Assembly (NCBI RefSeq): GCF_014138605.1
Contig: NZ_JACJHX010000012.1
Span: 62,001-126,000, forward strand
DNA: 64,000 nt
Source of the DNA: Peribacillus huizhouensis
GTDB lineage: Bacteria; Bacillota; Bacilli; Bacillales; DSM-1321
Direction: 5' to 3'
The notes beneath the pieces were generated by a model. The model ran no database searches. It saw nothing but the letters and a program-made list of their open reading frames with translations, and had not been told where the DNA came from. Positions 44,655 to 53,595 of this stretch are shown here, piece by piece. The position numbers were made by a program, and so were the translations under genes. The first letter of the stretch is position 1. Each line of letters begins with the position of its first letter.

Positions 44655-45938
44655 ATGAAGGACTTTACGACTAGCTATTTTACGATGAATGAACAAGATG
44701 TCGTAGATTATGTGCAAAGTAAACTGGATTTCTTTGCACATAATGCCGAGCTTGAATGTCGTGAAATTGGCGATGGGAACTTAAATTATGTGTTTAGAGT
44801 AGTTGAGCCAAAGAGTGGTAGATCTATTATTATTAAACAAGCGGGACCGGTAGCCCGTATTTCTGATAGTTTTAAAGTTTCTCCTGACCGCAATCGGATT
44901 GAAAGTGAACTATTGAAACTTCATGACGAACTGGCTCCAGGTTTTGTTCCCATTTTCTATTCGTATGATCCTATTATGAATTGCTGTGTAATGGAGGACT
45001 TATCGGATCATGAAATTATGCGAACAGCACTTTTGAGTTATAAAAAATTCCCGTTATTTGCGGAGCATATTAGTACATTTTTAGCTAATACATTATTGCT
45101 AACATCGGATGTTGTAATGGGACATAAGGAAAAGAAAGAATTAGTGAAGAAATTTATTAATCCAGAGTTGTGTGAAATAACTGAGGATTTAGTCTATACA
45201 GAACCATTCTACGATTGTGAGCAAAATGATGTATTTGAAGGGACAAAAGAATTTATTCGAGATCATATATGGAATGATAAACAACTAGGACTAGAAACGG
45301 CCAAGTTGAAGTTCGAGTTTATGACGAATACCCAGTCATTGCTTCATGGTGATCTCCATACCGGATCTATTTTTATCAAGGAAAATTCCACGAAGATTAT
45401 TGATCCTGAATTTGCCTTTTATGGTCCAGCTGGCTATGATGTCGGCAATGTAGTGGCTAATCTAATTTTTGCTTATGTGAATGCTAGTTTCACAATCGTA
45501 GATGAATCGAAACGAGAAGAATATTTGGGTTATTTGGAACAAACAATTGAGGATGTTATTCGATTGTTTCAAGAAAAGTTTTTACAGTTGTGGGATGAAA
45601 AAGTAGCAGAAAAAACAGCGATGGTACCAGGCTTTAAAGAGACATATGTAAATTCCATTATGAATGATGCAGCAGCCGTTACTGGTCTTGAGCTATGCAG
45701 AAGAATTATTGGGATTGCTCATGTTAAAGATATTACATCCATATCGAATTCGAACGACCGTGTTCAAGCAGAAAAAATTTGCTTAACAGTAGGAAAGACA
45801 TTTATTCTCGAGCGGTCCCAAATCAAAACAGGTGAAGACTTCGTTAAGGTCTTGCTAGAAAGTGTTCAAAAAGTTAAGGAGGCAAACAACAACGATGACA
45901 TCACCAGTAGAAACGATACAATCGGTGCAGCTCAATAA
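44655..45938 (+). CDS. mtnK: 5-methylthioribose kinase (MtnK)
   Basis: A 427-residue kinase of the choline-kinase-like fold: [11 protein letters not shown] nucleotide loop, catalytic [13 protein letters not shown] and metal-binding [18 protein letters not shown]. At 427 residues it runs past the usual family length because the C-terminal tail overlaps the mtnA start by 44 bp. AGGAGGGGG precedes the ATG. Here mtnK-mtnA follow mtnWXBD in the same direction; in B. subtilis they form a separate operon. Confidence 0.93.
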   Translation: MKDFTTSYFTMNEQDVVDYVQSKLDFFAHNAELECREIGDGNLNYVFRVVEPKSGRSIIIKQAGPVARISDSFKVSPDRNRIESELLKLHDELAPGFVPIFYSYDPIMNCCVMEDLSDHEIMRTALLSYKKFPLFAEHISTFLANTLLLTSDVVMGHKEKKELVKKFINPELCEITEDLVYTEPFYDCEQNDVFEGTKEFIRDHIWNDKQLGLETAKLKFEFMTNTQSLLHGDLHTGSIFIKENSTKIIDPEFAFYGPAGYDVGNVVANLIFAYVNASFTIVDESKREEYLGYLEQTIEDVIRLFQEKFLQLWDEKVAEKTAMVPGFKETYVNSIMNDAAAVTGLELCRRIIGIAHVKDITSISNSNDRVQAEKICLTVGKTFILERSQIKTGEDFVKVLLESVQKVKEANNNDDITSRNDTIGAAQ

Positions 45939-46962
45939 AGAAGATGAGCTGATTCTTTTAGACCAAACTCTCTTGCCAAATAAAAAAGTTTTTTTACATC
46001 TTTCCACCATTAAAGAAATTTGGGATGCCATTTATCATTTAAAAGTACGGGGAGCACCAGCAATAGGAATTGCCGCTGCATATGGAATTTATTTAGAAAC
46101 AAAAAAATCTAAGGCAGTTACATTTACAGGGTTATATGATGATTTTCAAAAAAACAAACAATATTTAGCTTCTTCCCGTCCGACAGCAGTTAATTTATTT
46201 TGGGCACTGAATCGAATGGAAGAACGTTTGCTAAAAGAAACAGAAAAAAGTATAACGGAAATAAAAAACGCACTTAAGGAAGAAGCGGAAAAGATTCGAA
46301 TGGAAGATGAGCTTGTGTGTCGTTCGATTGGCGAGCATGCTCTTTCTCTATTAAAACCCGGCTTTGGAATTCTAACCCACTGCAATGCAGGAACAATAGC
46401 GACCGCCAAATATGGTACAGCGCTGGCTCCAATATATTTAGGAAAGGAGCAGGGGTATGAGTTCAAAGTTTTTGCAGATGAAACAAGACCCCTCCTGCAA
46501 GGTGCTCGATTAACTGCATGGGAATTGCAAGAAGCGGGAGTAGATGTAACTTTAATTTGTGATAATATGGCTTCAATTGTTATGAAGGAAGGAAAAGTTC
46601 AGGCTGTGTTAGTAGGCTGTGATCGAGTAGCCGCTAACGGCGATACAGCTAATAAAATAGGTACATCTGGCTTGGCGATTTTAGCTAAGCATTATCAGAT
46701 TCCGTTTTATGTATGCGCCCCGCTCTCTACAGTTGATATCGAGTGTGACACGGGAGACGACATCCCGATCGAGCTTCGAAATCCAGATGAAATAACAAAG
46801 TCATGGTATGAAAAGCCAATGGCACCTAAAAATGTGAAAGCATACAATCCAGCCTTTGATGTAACCGACCATGAACTGATTACTGGGATTGTTACCGAAA
46901 AAGGAATTGCTTATCCTCCGTATAAAGATAGTTTAATAAATTTGGTGAAACAGGTAAGATAA
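45895..46962 (+). CDS. mtnA: Methylthioribose-1-phosphate isomerase (MtnA)
   Basis: A 355-residue enzyme of the eIF2B-alpha-like family: [26 protein letters not shown] (catalytic Cys), [17 protein letters not shown] and [17 protein letters not shown] (catalytic Asp). ATG at 45895 (MTSPVE) follows AAGGAGG inside the end of mtnK. Last gene of the operon; a terminator built from family C end sequence follows. Confidence 0.93.
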   Translation: MTSPVETIQSVQLNKEDELILLDQTLLPNKKVFLHLSTIKEIWDAIYHLKVRGAPAIGIAAAYGIYLETKKSKAVTFTGLYDDFQKNKQYLASSRPTAVNLFWALNRMEERLLKETEKSITEIKNALKEEAEKIRMEDELVCRSIGEHALSLLKPGFGILTHCNAGTIATAKYGTALAPIYLGKEQGYEFKVFADETRPLLQGARLTAWELQEAGVDVTLICDNMASIVMKEGKVQAVLVGCDRVAANGDTANKIGTSGLAILAKHYQIPFYVCAPLSTVDIECDTGDDIPIELRNPDEITKSWYEKPMAPKNVKAYNPAFDVTDHELITGIVTEKGIAYPPYKDSLINLVKQVR

Positions 46963-46965
46963 ACA

Positions 46966-47026
46966 AAGTGAAACTTCAATCAGTGGGGGACATCTTCATT
47001 CCGATTAATTGAAGTTTCGCTTTTTT
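46966..47026 (+). terminator. Terminator of the mtn operon made from folded-back family C ends
   Basis: AAGTGAAACTTCAAT (46966-46980) pairs with ATTGAAGTTTCGCTT (47008-47022, one mismatch) and a T run follows. The first arm, with the CAGTGGGGG behind it, is the reverse complement of the family C right end, and the second arm is that end in forward orientation. The element remnant thus seems to serve as the operon's terminator. Confidence 0.78.
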
Positions 47027-47104
47027 AAAAGGAAATGATATTGGAGAATTATTTCTAAAAGCAGGAAAACAAATATTTGATGTAGATGGACGTGTTCAAT
47101 TGAT

Positions 47105-47796
47105 TTAAAAAAAAGACAACTACCGCTGATTGTGCAAAAATTAGATGCTTTAGTAAGAAGATTGCCAGAAAATCATCCGAAAAGACCGCTAGTAGAAAAG
47201 GATTTGGCGAAACGACTGGCAGGTTATCGTGGCGAAAAGGCTGTTGATTACCATTTAACAGAAGTTTCGAAAAAACAATCCCTCATTTTACATGATCTCC
47301 GCTTGAAGGCTCGCACCCACTATTTCCAACTTGATACCATTATTCTCACGCAATCATTTATCCCGCATTAACGGGCAGTAAAACCCCCACCTCAATGCTT
47401 AGAGGTATCGAAGAAGCGTAGGTGGGGGATAAACTGCCCGTATAAGCCCGATTGGTGAGATACAGTGAAACTTACCGCTGTGATCTTCAGCGGTTTAGTT
47501 GAACCAATCAGGTTCATACTGTCGATTGATCGAAGCGAAAGCGAAGATCTTAGCGACAGTAGAACGGGACTAACAATCAGTGGGGGATGAAAAAAAACCA
47601 CTGATTGAAGTATCACTTTATCCTTTTACTTGAAATTAAAAATATATCAGGTACCTTGTATTTTGATGGAAATTTTCAACAAATGATTCGAACATATAAT
47701 GAAAAGGAAACCGCATTTCCAGATCCATTCCTACAAATCCAGCGTCAGGAAAAACAGTTGACCAACAGAAGGAAGGGTTTATCATTTGAACAATGA
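47105..47796 (+). pseudogene. NERD-domain protein, split by a family C element and cut short
   Basis: The frame from 47105 reads LKKRQLPLIVQKLDALVRR, then LAKRLAGYRGEKAVDYHL, and stops being NERD-like at 47357. After the element the frame from 47623 continues with LLLEIKNISGTLYFDGNF and FPDPFLQIQRQ, the rest of the NERD core. Removing exactly 260 bp joins the two parts in frame (...TQSFI-LLLEIKN...). No good start codon is visible at the 5' end and the C-terminal half usual in NERD proteins is absent, so the gene was probably dead or dying anyway. NERD domains are nuclease-related; function unproven. Confidence 0.82.
47362..47621 (+). mobile_element. Family C element, full 260-bp copy (IS200/IS605-like, non-autonomous)
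   Basis: Inserted after TTTAT (47357-47361) and ending in ATCACTTTAT (to 47621) without further duplication. Left-end hairpin: CGGGCAGT with ACTGCCCG enclosing CCCCCACCT and AGGTGGGGG. Middle: GATTGGT with ACCAATC, and ACTGTCG with CGACAGT. Right-end hairpin: AATCAGTGG with CCACTGATT. Hairpins near both ends, a fixed 5-bp target and no target duplication are the marks of IS200/IS605 single-strand transposition. There is no tnpA or tnpB; the family match itself is inference. Confidence 0.75.
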
Positions 47797-47800
47797 GAAT

Positions 47801-47911
47801 GGCTGATATAATAGTAAAACGGCTGATATTTATGTGAAATGCCTGATATAATAAAAAATCGGCCGATATATGTTCAGAAACGGCTGATATATGTAAAAAA
47901 GGTCCTGATTA
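47801..47911 (+). repeat. Tandem repeat of about 20 bp (GGCTGATATA units)
   Basis: Units begin at 47801, 47821, 47841, 47861, 47882 and (partial) 47902, each starting GGCTGATATA or a close variant (GCCTGATATA, GGCCGATATA) followed by an A-rich filler. It lies between the NERD remnant and rluF and overlaps the probable promoter region of rluF. Confidence 0.8.
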
Positions 47912-47929
47912 GGGGGAATTTACTCTGAA

Positions 47930-48625
47930 ATGAGAATTAATAAATATATAAGTGAAACAGGTTTCTGTTCAAGACGGGAAACGGATCGATTAATTGCTGC
48001 AAAGAGAATTACGATTAACGATGTAGTTTGTGAGCCAGGAGATACGGTAGCTCCAGGTGATATCGTGTTGATTGATGGAAAGGCTATACCTCAAAAAGAA
48101 GATCCGGTCTATCTTTTGCTGAATAAACCAATCGGTATTACTTGTACTGCTGCACCCGATGTAGCAGGTAATATTATTGAATACGTCAACCATCCGATAA
48201 GGATTTTTGCAGTAGGAAGATTGGATAAGGCATCAGAAGGCTTGATTCTCTTAACGAATGATGGCGGAATCGTGAATAAGATGATGCGCTCGGAACATGC
48301 CCATGAGAAGGAATACTTGGTCAGAGTTGATCGGATTATTACAAACGATTTTATTAAGAAAATGGCTAGTGGTGTCGAAATTCTAGGCGTAAAGACGAAG
48401 CCATGTGAAGTAACACGAATGAATGATTATGAGTTTAAGATCATTCTTACACAAGGACTTAACCGGCAAATACGGAGAATGTCCAAGGCGTTTGGATATA
48501 AAGTAACGAAGCTTGAACGGATACGAATTATGAATCTTACATTAACTGGATTAGAGCGCGGGGACTATCGTGAGCTAACAAACGAAGAGCTGAAGCAGCT
48601 ACTTGCTAGTTTACATGAAGGGTGA
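47930..48625 (+). CDS. rluF: 23S rRNA pseudouridine synthase RluF-type
   Basis: A 231-residue enzyme: N-terminal S4 RNA-binding domain (RINKYISETGFCSRRETDRL), catalytic GRLDKASEGLILLTNDG with the essential Asp, and LTQGLNRQIRRM. RluF modifies uridine 2604 of 23S rRNA. The ribosome site AGGGGG lies rather far (13 bases) from the ATG. The gene follows the tandem repeat and seems to be a single-gene unit. Confidence 0.9.
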   Translation: MRINKYISETGFCSRRETDRLIAAKRITINDVVCEPGDTVAPGDIVLIDGKAIPQKEDPVYLLLNKPIGITCTAAPDVAGNIIEYVNHPIRIFAVGRLDKASEGLILLTNDGGIVNKMMRSEHAHEKEYLVRVDRIITNDFIKKMASGVEILGVKTKPCEVTRMNDYEFKIILTQGLNRQIRRMSKAFGYKVTKLERIRIMNLTLTGLERGDYRELTNEELKQLLASLHEG

Positions 48626-48828
48626 AAAATAAAACAGAGGTGAACGCCAATGCTTATTTTGAAAAAGAATAATAGTTACATTTGTCTGCTTAAACTAAGA
48701 GAGGGCATAAAATGACCTATAAAAGATAGCGAGTTTTCGATTTTCCAGAAAGTTTTTGTTCAAAATATTTAGTCCTACTCTATAATTTTTAGTATAGTAG
48801 TAATATAGAAAATTAAGAGGTGAAGGCC

Positions 48829-49059
48829 ATGTATTTAACGATTAAAGAGACAGCTGAATATTTATCAATGCCTGAATCTTATATTGAAAGTTTGATTTCG
48901 CAAAATAAAATTCGAACCGTACATGACGGTCAGCAATATTTAATATATAAGGATCAGTTCAAGACTCATTTCGAACAGCTTGAGACATACAAAAAACAGT
49001 ATGAGGAATATTTGAGTGAACCGATCCATGAGGATTTGGATATTAAGGACGAAGATTAA
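48829..49059 (+). CDS. Excisionase-type helix-turn-helix protein
   Basis: A 76-residue protein with a MerR/Xis-like motif (YLTIKETAEYLSMPESYIES) and an acidic tail. ATG at 48829 follows AGAGGTGAAG; GTG at 48820 is part of that site. No integrase is near, so this is likely a small regulator. It precedes the exonuclease gene by 18 bp and may be co-transcribed. Confidence 0.8.
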   Translation: MYLTIKETAEYLSMPESYIESLISQNKIRTVHDGQQYLIYKDQFKTHFEQLETYKKQYEEYLSEPIHEDLDIKDED

Positions 49060-49077
49060 ATACGAGGGGGGTCTAGT

Positions 49078-49701
49078 TTGAGCATTCAAAAAAAGGTAGG
49101 TTTGGTTCTAGATGTCGAGACGACTGGGTTAAGTCCAAATGAAGATGAAATGATTGAGCTTGCCATGAAGCTGTTTTCTTTTAATGAGTTAACAGGGGAA
49201 GTCTTGGAAGTAATTGATGAAGACACCTTCCTTAGGGAGCCCATGTCTACGAGTGCAAGGCGGAACTACGATCATGCTTATGAAGTCCACGGAATCCCGT
49301 TCGAGCTGGTCCGTGGAAAAAGTTTTTATGATGTAAAGATTAAGACATACTTTAATCATGCAAATGCAGTTTTTGCCCATAATGCATCGTTTGATCGCAG
49401 TTTTTTAGTTCGAATGTATCCGGATGTTAATGAACTGAAGTGGTACTGCACAATGAGAGGTGTCGCCTGGAAAGATTATGGCATGTATAACAGTAAGTTA
49501 TTGACATTATTGAAACATCACTCTATATCGGACTTTCAATCTCATAGAGCAATGGATGACATTACATATTTACTAGAACTTATCAAAAAACAGAATCCTT
49601 ACGGTGACTTATATTTGCAGGAAATACTTAAACGCGGGCCGATGCGAAAATACAAGCCTGCTGCTAAACAAGTAAAACGGAAATCAGCTTTTAACATATA
49701 A
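49078..49701 (+). CDS. DnaQ-like 3'-5' exonuclease
   Basis: A 207-residue DEDDh exonuclease domain: LVLDVETTGLSPNEDEMIEL (Exo I), AHNASFDRSFLV (Exo II) and SHRAMDDITYLLEL (Exo III with His and Asp). It is a stand-alone proofreading-type nuclease, not the PolC domain. TTG start with GAGGGGGGTC upstream. Confidence 0.88.
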   Translation: MSIQKKVGLVLDVETTGLSPNEDEMIELAMKLFSFNELTGEVLEVIDEDTFLREPMSTSARRNYDHAYEVHGIPFELVRGKSFYDVKIKTYFNHANAVFAHNASFDRSFLVRMYPDVNELKWYCTMRGVAWKDYGMYNSKLLTLLKHHSISDFQSHRAMDDITYLLELIKKQNPYGDLYLQEILKRGPMRKYKPAAKQVKRKSAFNI

Positions 49702-49798
49702 ACGAATTGTACTACATACAGTTCTATATCCATAAAATGTGTAAAAAATTTGAAAATGGAAAAACTAGTAAGCACCGTAGAGATAAGGAGATAGATAA

Positions 49799-50845
49799 GT
49801 GAATGAAGTAATGAATTTTTTAAAAAGTAAAGGTTTTACCAGGTTCTTAACATTATTAATATTGATTATTGTGCTCTATAGTATGGGAAGTATGGTAAAT
49901 CTCGTCTTATTTACGTTTATCTTTACTTTTCTTATGGGGCGTCTTCAAAACCTTTTGTCAGCCTATGCAAATAAATACGTAAGAATAAACCCTAAGCTGA
50001 TTCTAGCCGTATTATACACATTATTTGTACTTGCGCTCGCCTATGTACTTTACAAATATCTGCCTGTCATATCAATGCAAATTTCCGAATTAATTAGCCA
50101 AATTTTTCATTTTTATCAGCACCCACCAGATAACCAAGTGATTCGCTATATAAAAGATATCATTAATAGTCCTGACTCGTCTTTTGATATTCCGAAGCAA
50201 TTCAATGCCCTATACGGTTATTTATCTGGAATAGGTTCACTCGCCATTCAAGTACTTATCTCCATCATTTTAAGCTTATTTATATTGCTTGAAAAAGATA
50301 AAATAATTCGCTTCACTTCAAAATTTAAGTATGGGAAGTTCGGCGAGTTTTTCGTAAATCTTGAACACTTTGGGAAAAAATTTACGAATTCGTTTGGAAA
50401 AGTTATTGAAGTACAATTTTTGATTGCGATAACGAATTCCGTTCTGTCTGTTTTGTTTTTATGGATTCTAGGTTTTCCGCAGTTACTGGGGCTAGGAATT
50501 ATGATATTCTTTCTTGGTTTAATCCCGGTAGCAGGTGTAATTATTTCCTTAATTCCTCTTTGCATGATCGCCTATAGCATTGGGGACCTTTCAAAGGTTA
50601 TCGCGGTTCTAGTGATGATTGCTGTAATTCATGCAATTGAAGCTTATGTTCTTAATCCTAAGTTCATGTCAGTCAAGACAAACTTACCTACATTTTTCAC
50701 TCTAGCCGTATTGCTTTTATCTGAACATTTCCTTGGTGCTTGGGGATTGATCATTGGGATCCCAATCTTTATCTTTGTGATTGATATGCTGGAAATACCA
50801 AAAAATATCGAAAAACCAAACGTTAAGGAAAACAGAGTCAAATGA
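49799..50845 (+). CDS. AI-2E-family permease
   Basis: A 348-residue protein with about seven or eight helices and the AI-2E motifs (FFLGLIPVAGVIISLIPLCM, and ILNPKFMSVKTNLPTF-like C-terminal segment). Some relatives export autoinducer-2, others are sodium-proton antiporters; the role here is open. GTG start with AAGGAG upstream; a strong terminator follows. Confidence 0.87.
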   Translation: MNEVMNFLKSKGFTRFLTLLILIIVLYSMGSMVNLVLFTFIFTFLMGRLQNLLSAYANKYVRINPKLILAVLYTLFVLALAYVLYKYLPVISMQISELISQIFHFYQHPPDNQVIRYIKDIINSPDSSFDIPKQFNALYGYLSGIGSLAIQVLISIILSLFILLEKDKIIRFTSKFKYGKFGEFFVNLEHFGKKFTNSFGKVIEVQFLIAITNSVLSVLFLWILGFPQLLGLGIMIFFLGLIPVAGVIISLIPLCMIAYSIGDLSKVIAVLVMIAVIHAIEAYVLNPKFMSVKTNLPTFFTLAVLLLSEHFLGAWGLIIGIPIFIFVIDMLEIPKNIEKPNVKENRVK

Positions 50846-50896
50846 AAAAAGGATCGTATCAAGTGGATTTCCGTCTACTTGATACGATCCTTTTTC
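50845..50896 (+). terminator. Intrinsic terminator after the AI-2E permease gene
   Basis: AAAGGATCGTATCAAGT pairs perfectly with ACTTGATACGATCCTTT, then TTC. Among the strongest stems in the window. Confidence 0.88.
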
Positions 50897-51122
50897 AATG
50901 ATCCAGTAATTAAAATGAGTTCTAGGTGAGTAGGTAAGTGATCTGGGGCTTATCTTCATCTATTGATTTTCGCTAGCATTCAAAAATAATCATAGTTCCT
51001 CTCCTCTTACTATAAAAATGTAGAAAAATGTCCAAATACCAGATATAATGGGAATTAATACTAATAAATGTCGAGAGCAATTGTTAAGCTCGTCATGAAA
51101 AATTTCAACAGGGGGAACAAAA

Positions 51123-51698
51123 ATGTTAAAAAGAAGTGTAAGCGTATTGCTATTCTTATTATCATTAACTGTCGGAACCAGTGTTTTTGCAGCAGAAACA
51201 GATAATGAAAATGTAGAAAAGGCATTGCGTATCATTGATGAAACGAACGCGGTAATCGATGCGGAAATTGTCCAAGCGGAAAATTCTGCTGGAGTACTTC
51301 AAGACGCATATTTCGCTGATATACAATCAATAGAAGGTACAGAAGCGATTATTGCATTAAGAAGTGAATTAATAAATCTTGAAAAGGCACTGATAGTAGC
51401 AACGGAAGAAAGTGAGATTGCTAGTCTTTCAGAGCAAGTAGCTACATTAACAGCTGAAGTTACTAGTCTTGAGGCAGTACTTAGTGAACAATCATCAGAG
51501 TTTGCAGAGCTCACGCTTACATACAACGAATCATTGAATTTAATTATCCATGATGTCGACGTGCTGACTAGAGAACTATCTGCTGAAGGAATTGCAAAAG
51601 CCGCTGAATTAGGCGTCAAAGCAGAATGTGTTTGGAAATATGTAAATTTCGCTCATAAGTGGGCATGGATTGATCCGATTCAAGTGGTTGGATCATAA
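51123..51698 (+). CDS. Secreted coiled-coil protein of unknown function
   Basis: A 191-residue protein with a clear signal peptide (cut after VFA, about residue 22), then a long Ala/Glu/Ser-rich helical region with heptad-like spacing (about 30-150) and a distinct C-terminal patch (ECVWKYVNFAHKWAWIDP). I do not recognise the family. AGGGGGAACAAA precedes the ATG. Single gene. Confidence 0.75.
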   Translation: MLKRSVSVLLFLLSLTVGTSVFAAETDNENVEKALRIIDETNAVIDAEIVQAENSAGVLQDAYFADIQSIEGTEAIIALRSELINLEKALIVATEESEIASLSEQVATLTAEVTSLEAVLSEQSSEFAELTLTYNESLNLIIHDVDVLTRELSAEGIAKAAELGVKAECVWKYVNFAHKWAWIDPIQVVGS

Positions 51699-51741
51699 AT
51701 TTGTCTTGAGTTTATCCTTCGTAGTGGAGTAAAATTAAACA

Positions 51742-51856
51742 AGTGGGTGTCCCAAAAGTAAAGGGTTAGACCCCGCAACAACTAAAGACAGTATACGAAA
51801 CACAACATACTGATTTAGAGTGCGAGGTTAGACTCTTACGGGGACACCCTCTATTT
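51742..51856. repeat. Family D long hairpin, copy D4, terminator-like
   Basis: GGGTGTCCC (51744-51752) pairs with GGGACACCC (51841-51849); inside, GGGTTAGACCCCGC faces GCGAGGTTAGACTC. It is followed by TCTATTTTTG. It lies between the secreted-protein gene and the HD-GYP gene. Confidence 0.62.
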
Positions 51857-51880
51857 TTGTTTTTGAAAGGATGAACAATT

Positions 51881-52789
51881 GTGGAAGGTCTTAGATTAAT
51901 GAAAGAGGGCTCATATATCGGACAAGTGACGAATAATTCCACGATTATTAGTCTTTTAGAGAGTAATAGTAATGTTGAAGTTATGTTACAAACCGTTTTT
52001 AAAGATCGCGTATTTTATCTTTATCCAAGTGATAATCCAAAAGTATTTGAATTTATCTACATTTTGTCAGGGCAAATAGAGTATGTAGAAAATGGAAGAA
52101 AAACGAATCTAAAAAAGAATGATTATTTTTCAGCAAAAAATATTAAAAAGCCTATTTTATTTGAAGCTAAAACAGATGTGAGTTATTTATGGATTATAAC
52201 TGAGCCTACATTTCATCACATAAGTGAAGACATTGAAAACTTAAGAAAACTTGTCTTAAATGTGGAATCTAAAGACAAATATACATATAATCATGGAATA
52301 AGAGTAGCAAATTACTCTGTGAAAATTGCTAGTAAATTGAATTTTTCTAAAGATCAAATGAAGGATTTATATTTAGCTGCTGAACTTCATGACATAGGAA
52401 AGATCAATATCCCGCTTGAAATTTTACAGAAACCTGGCAAGCTGACGAAGGAAGAATTTGATATTATAAAGAAGCATTCCAAAGATGGTGCTGACATAGT
52501 CAGTGAGACAAGTTATAAGTATTTAGCCGATATCATTGAGCAGCATCACGAACGGTTAAATGGCTCAGGCTATCCAAACGCTCTTCAGGAAGATGAAATC
52601 CTTTTGCCAGCTAAAATTATTGGTGTTGCCGATACGTTTGATGCGATGACAGAGGATCGCGCATATCGTAAAGCTTTCTCTGCCCAATTTGCAATGGAAG
52701 AAATTAAAGGGTTAACCGGAACCCATTATGATATCAATGTCGTAGAGGCATTGGAATCTGTCCTAAAAGAAGAAGGAAAAATAGAATAA
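51881..52789 (+). CDS. HD-GYP phosphodiesterase-type protein with N-terminal cupin
   Basis: A 302-residue protein: a cupin-like beta domain (about 30-110) that could bind a small ligand, then an HD-GYP domain with ELHDIGKINIP, KHSKDGADI and HHERLNGSGYP (the GYP motif is intact). HD-GYP domains usually hydrolyse cyclic di-GMP. GTG start. The gene converges on cdaS with 9 bp between stops, so the two lie tail to tail. Confidence 0.87.
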   Translation: MEGLRLMKEGSYIGQVTNNSTIISLLESNSNVEVMLQTVFKDRVFYLYPSDNPKVFEFIYILSGQIEYVENGRKTNLKKNDYFSAKNIKKPILFEAKTDVSYLWIITEPTFHHISEDIENLRKLVLNVESKDKYTYNHGIRVANYSVKIASKLNFSKDQMKDLYLAAELHDIGKINIPLEILQKPGKLTKEEFDIIKKHSKDGADIVSETSYKYLADIIEQHHERLNGSGYPNALQEDEILLPAKIIGVADTFDAMTEDRAYRKAFSAQFAMEEIKGLTGTHYDINVVEALESVLKEEGKIE

Positions 52790-52798
52790 GGCCTTATA

Positions 52799-53410
52799 TT
52801 AGATGATGCTCGTACTTAGCGGGTAAAACTCACCATCGAGAGCGAAGGAAATTTTTCCTGTTTCTTCAGATACAACAAGAATTACTGCATCACATTGTTC
52901 GGACAATCCTAAAGCGGCACGATGTCTTGTACCCATTTTCTTATCTCCAACCTGTTGTTTAGTTAAAGGAAGGATGTTGGCAGCTGAGAAAATTTCATTA
53001 CCGCGAATAAGGACAGCCCCATCATGTAACGGATTTCCAGGATAAAAGATGGTAGCTAATAATTGTGGTGTCAGTTCAGCACGAATCATCGTTCCTTTTT
53101 GGATGAAACGATCTACAGCGATTGATCGTTCAATAACAATAAGAGCCCCGTGACGAATCAAGGAAAGGTGTTGAATACTTCTTGAAATATCTTCATACTT
53201 TGCTGTGTATTCAGATAAATAACAATTCATATAAAAGCCAGCTGCACTTGATTGTACTTGAACAAATCGATTTTTAATCTCCTCAAAGCTCCCCAATATA
53301 CAATTACTTTCCTTTTGAAGTAAGCTCAATGATTTCTCGAGTTGCTTAATAATTCCCTTAATATCTGCTTCAATGCTTTGTTTCATAGGTGAAAAATCAC
53401 ATGTATTCAT
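52799..53410 (-). CDS. cdaS: Sporulation-specific diadenylate cyclase CdaS
   Basis: A 203-residue protein: two N-terminal helices that form the CdaS-type autoinhibitory region (about 1-65), then the DAC domain with the HDGAVLIRG (DGA) and TRHRAALG (RHR) active-site motifs. It makes cyclic di-AMP from ATP; in B. subtilis CdaS works in the forespore and affects germination. Its upstream region, on the minus strand, holds a cluster of DnaA-box-like sequences about 190 bp before the start. Confidence 0.93.
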   Translation of the reverse strand: MNTCDFSPMKQSIEADIKGIIKQLEKSLSLLQKESNCILGSFEEIKNRFVQVQSSAAGFYMNCYLSEYTAKYEDISRSIQHLSLIRHGALIVIERSIAVDRFIQKGTMIRAELTPQLLATIFYPGNPLHDGAVLIRGNEIFSAANILPLTKQQVGDKKMGTRHRAALGLSEQCDAVILVVSEETGKISFALDGEFYPLSTSII

Positions 53411-53595
53411 CGTTCTTCAATCTCCTTTCTTTTTATTTTAGCTTGATCAAATTATAGGTATTTATGTGCTTCGTTGCTGTTTTAATATAGTACTAATAAA
53501 TTTTCTAGTGGGGGAAGTGTTTCTTTTAATAGCTAATATATAGGGAATATGCTTTTCCACATCTATAAATATCTGATAATAAAGAATAGTCCAAC

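Noticed and set aside
48829-49059. Excisionase-like protein as a sign of a prophage or integrative element
   Set aside because: No integrase, phage genes or attachment repeats nearby; neighbours are ordinary chromosomal genes.
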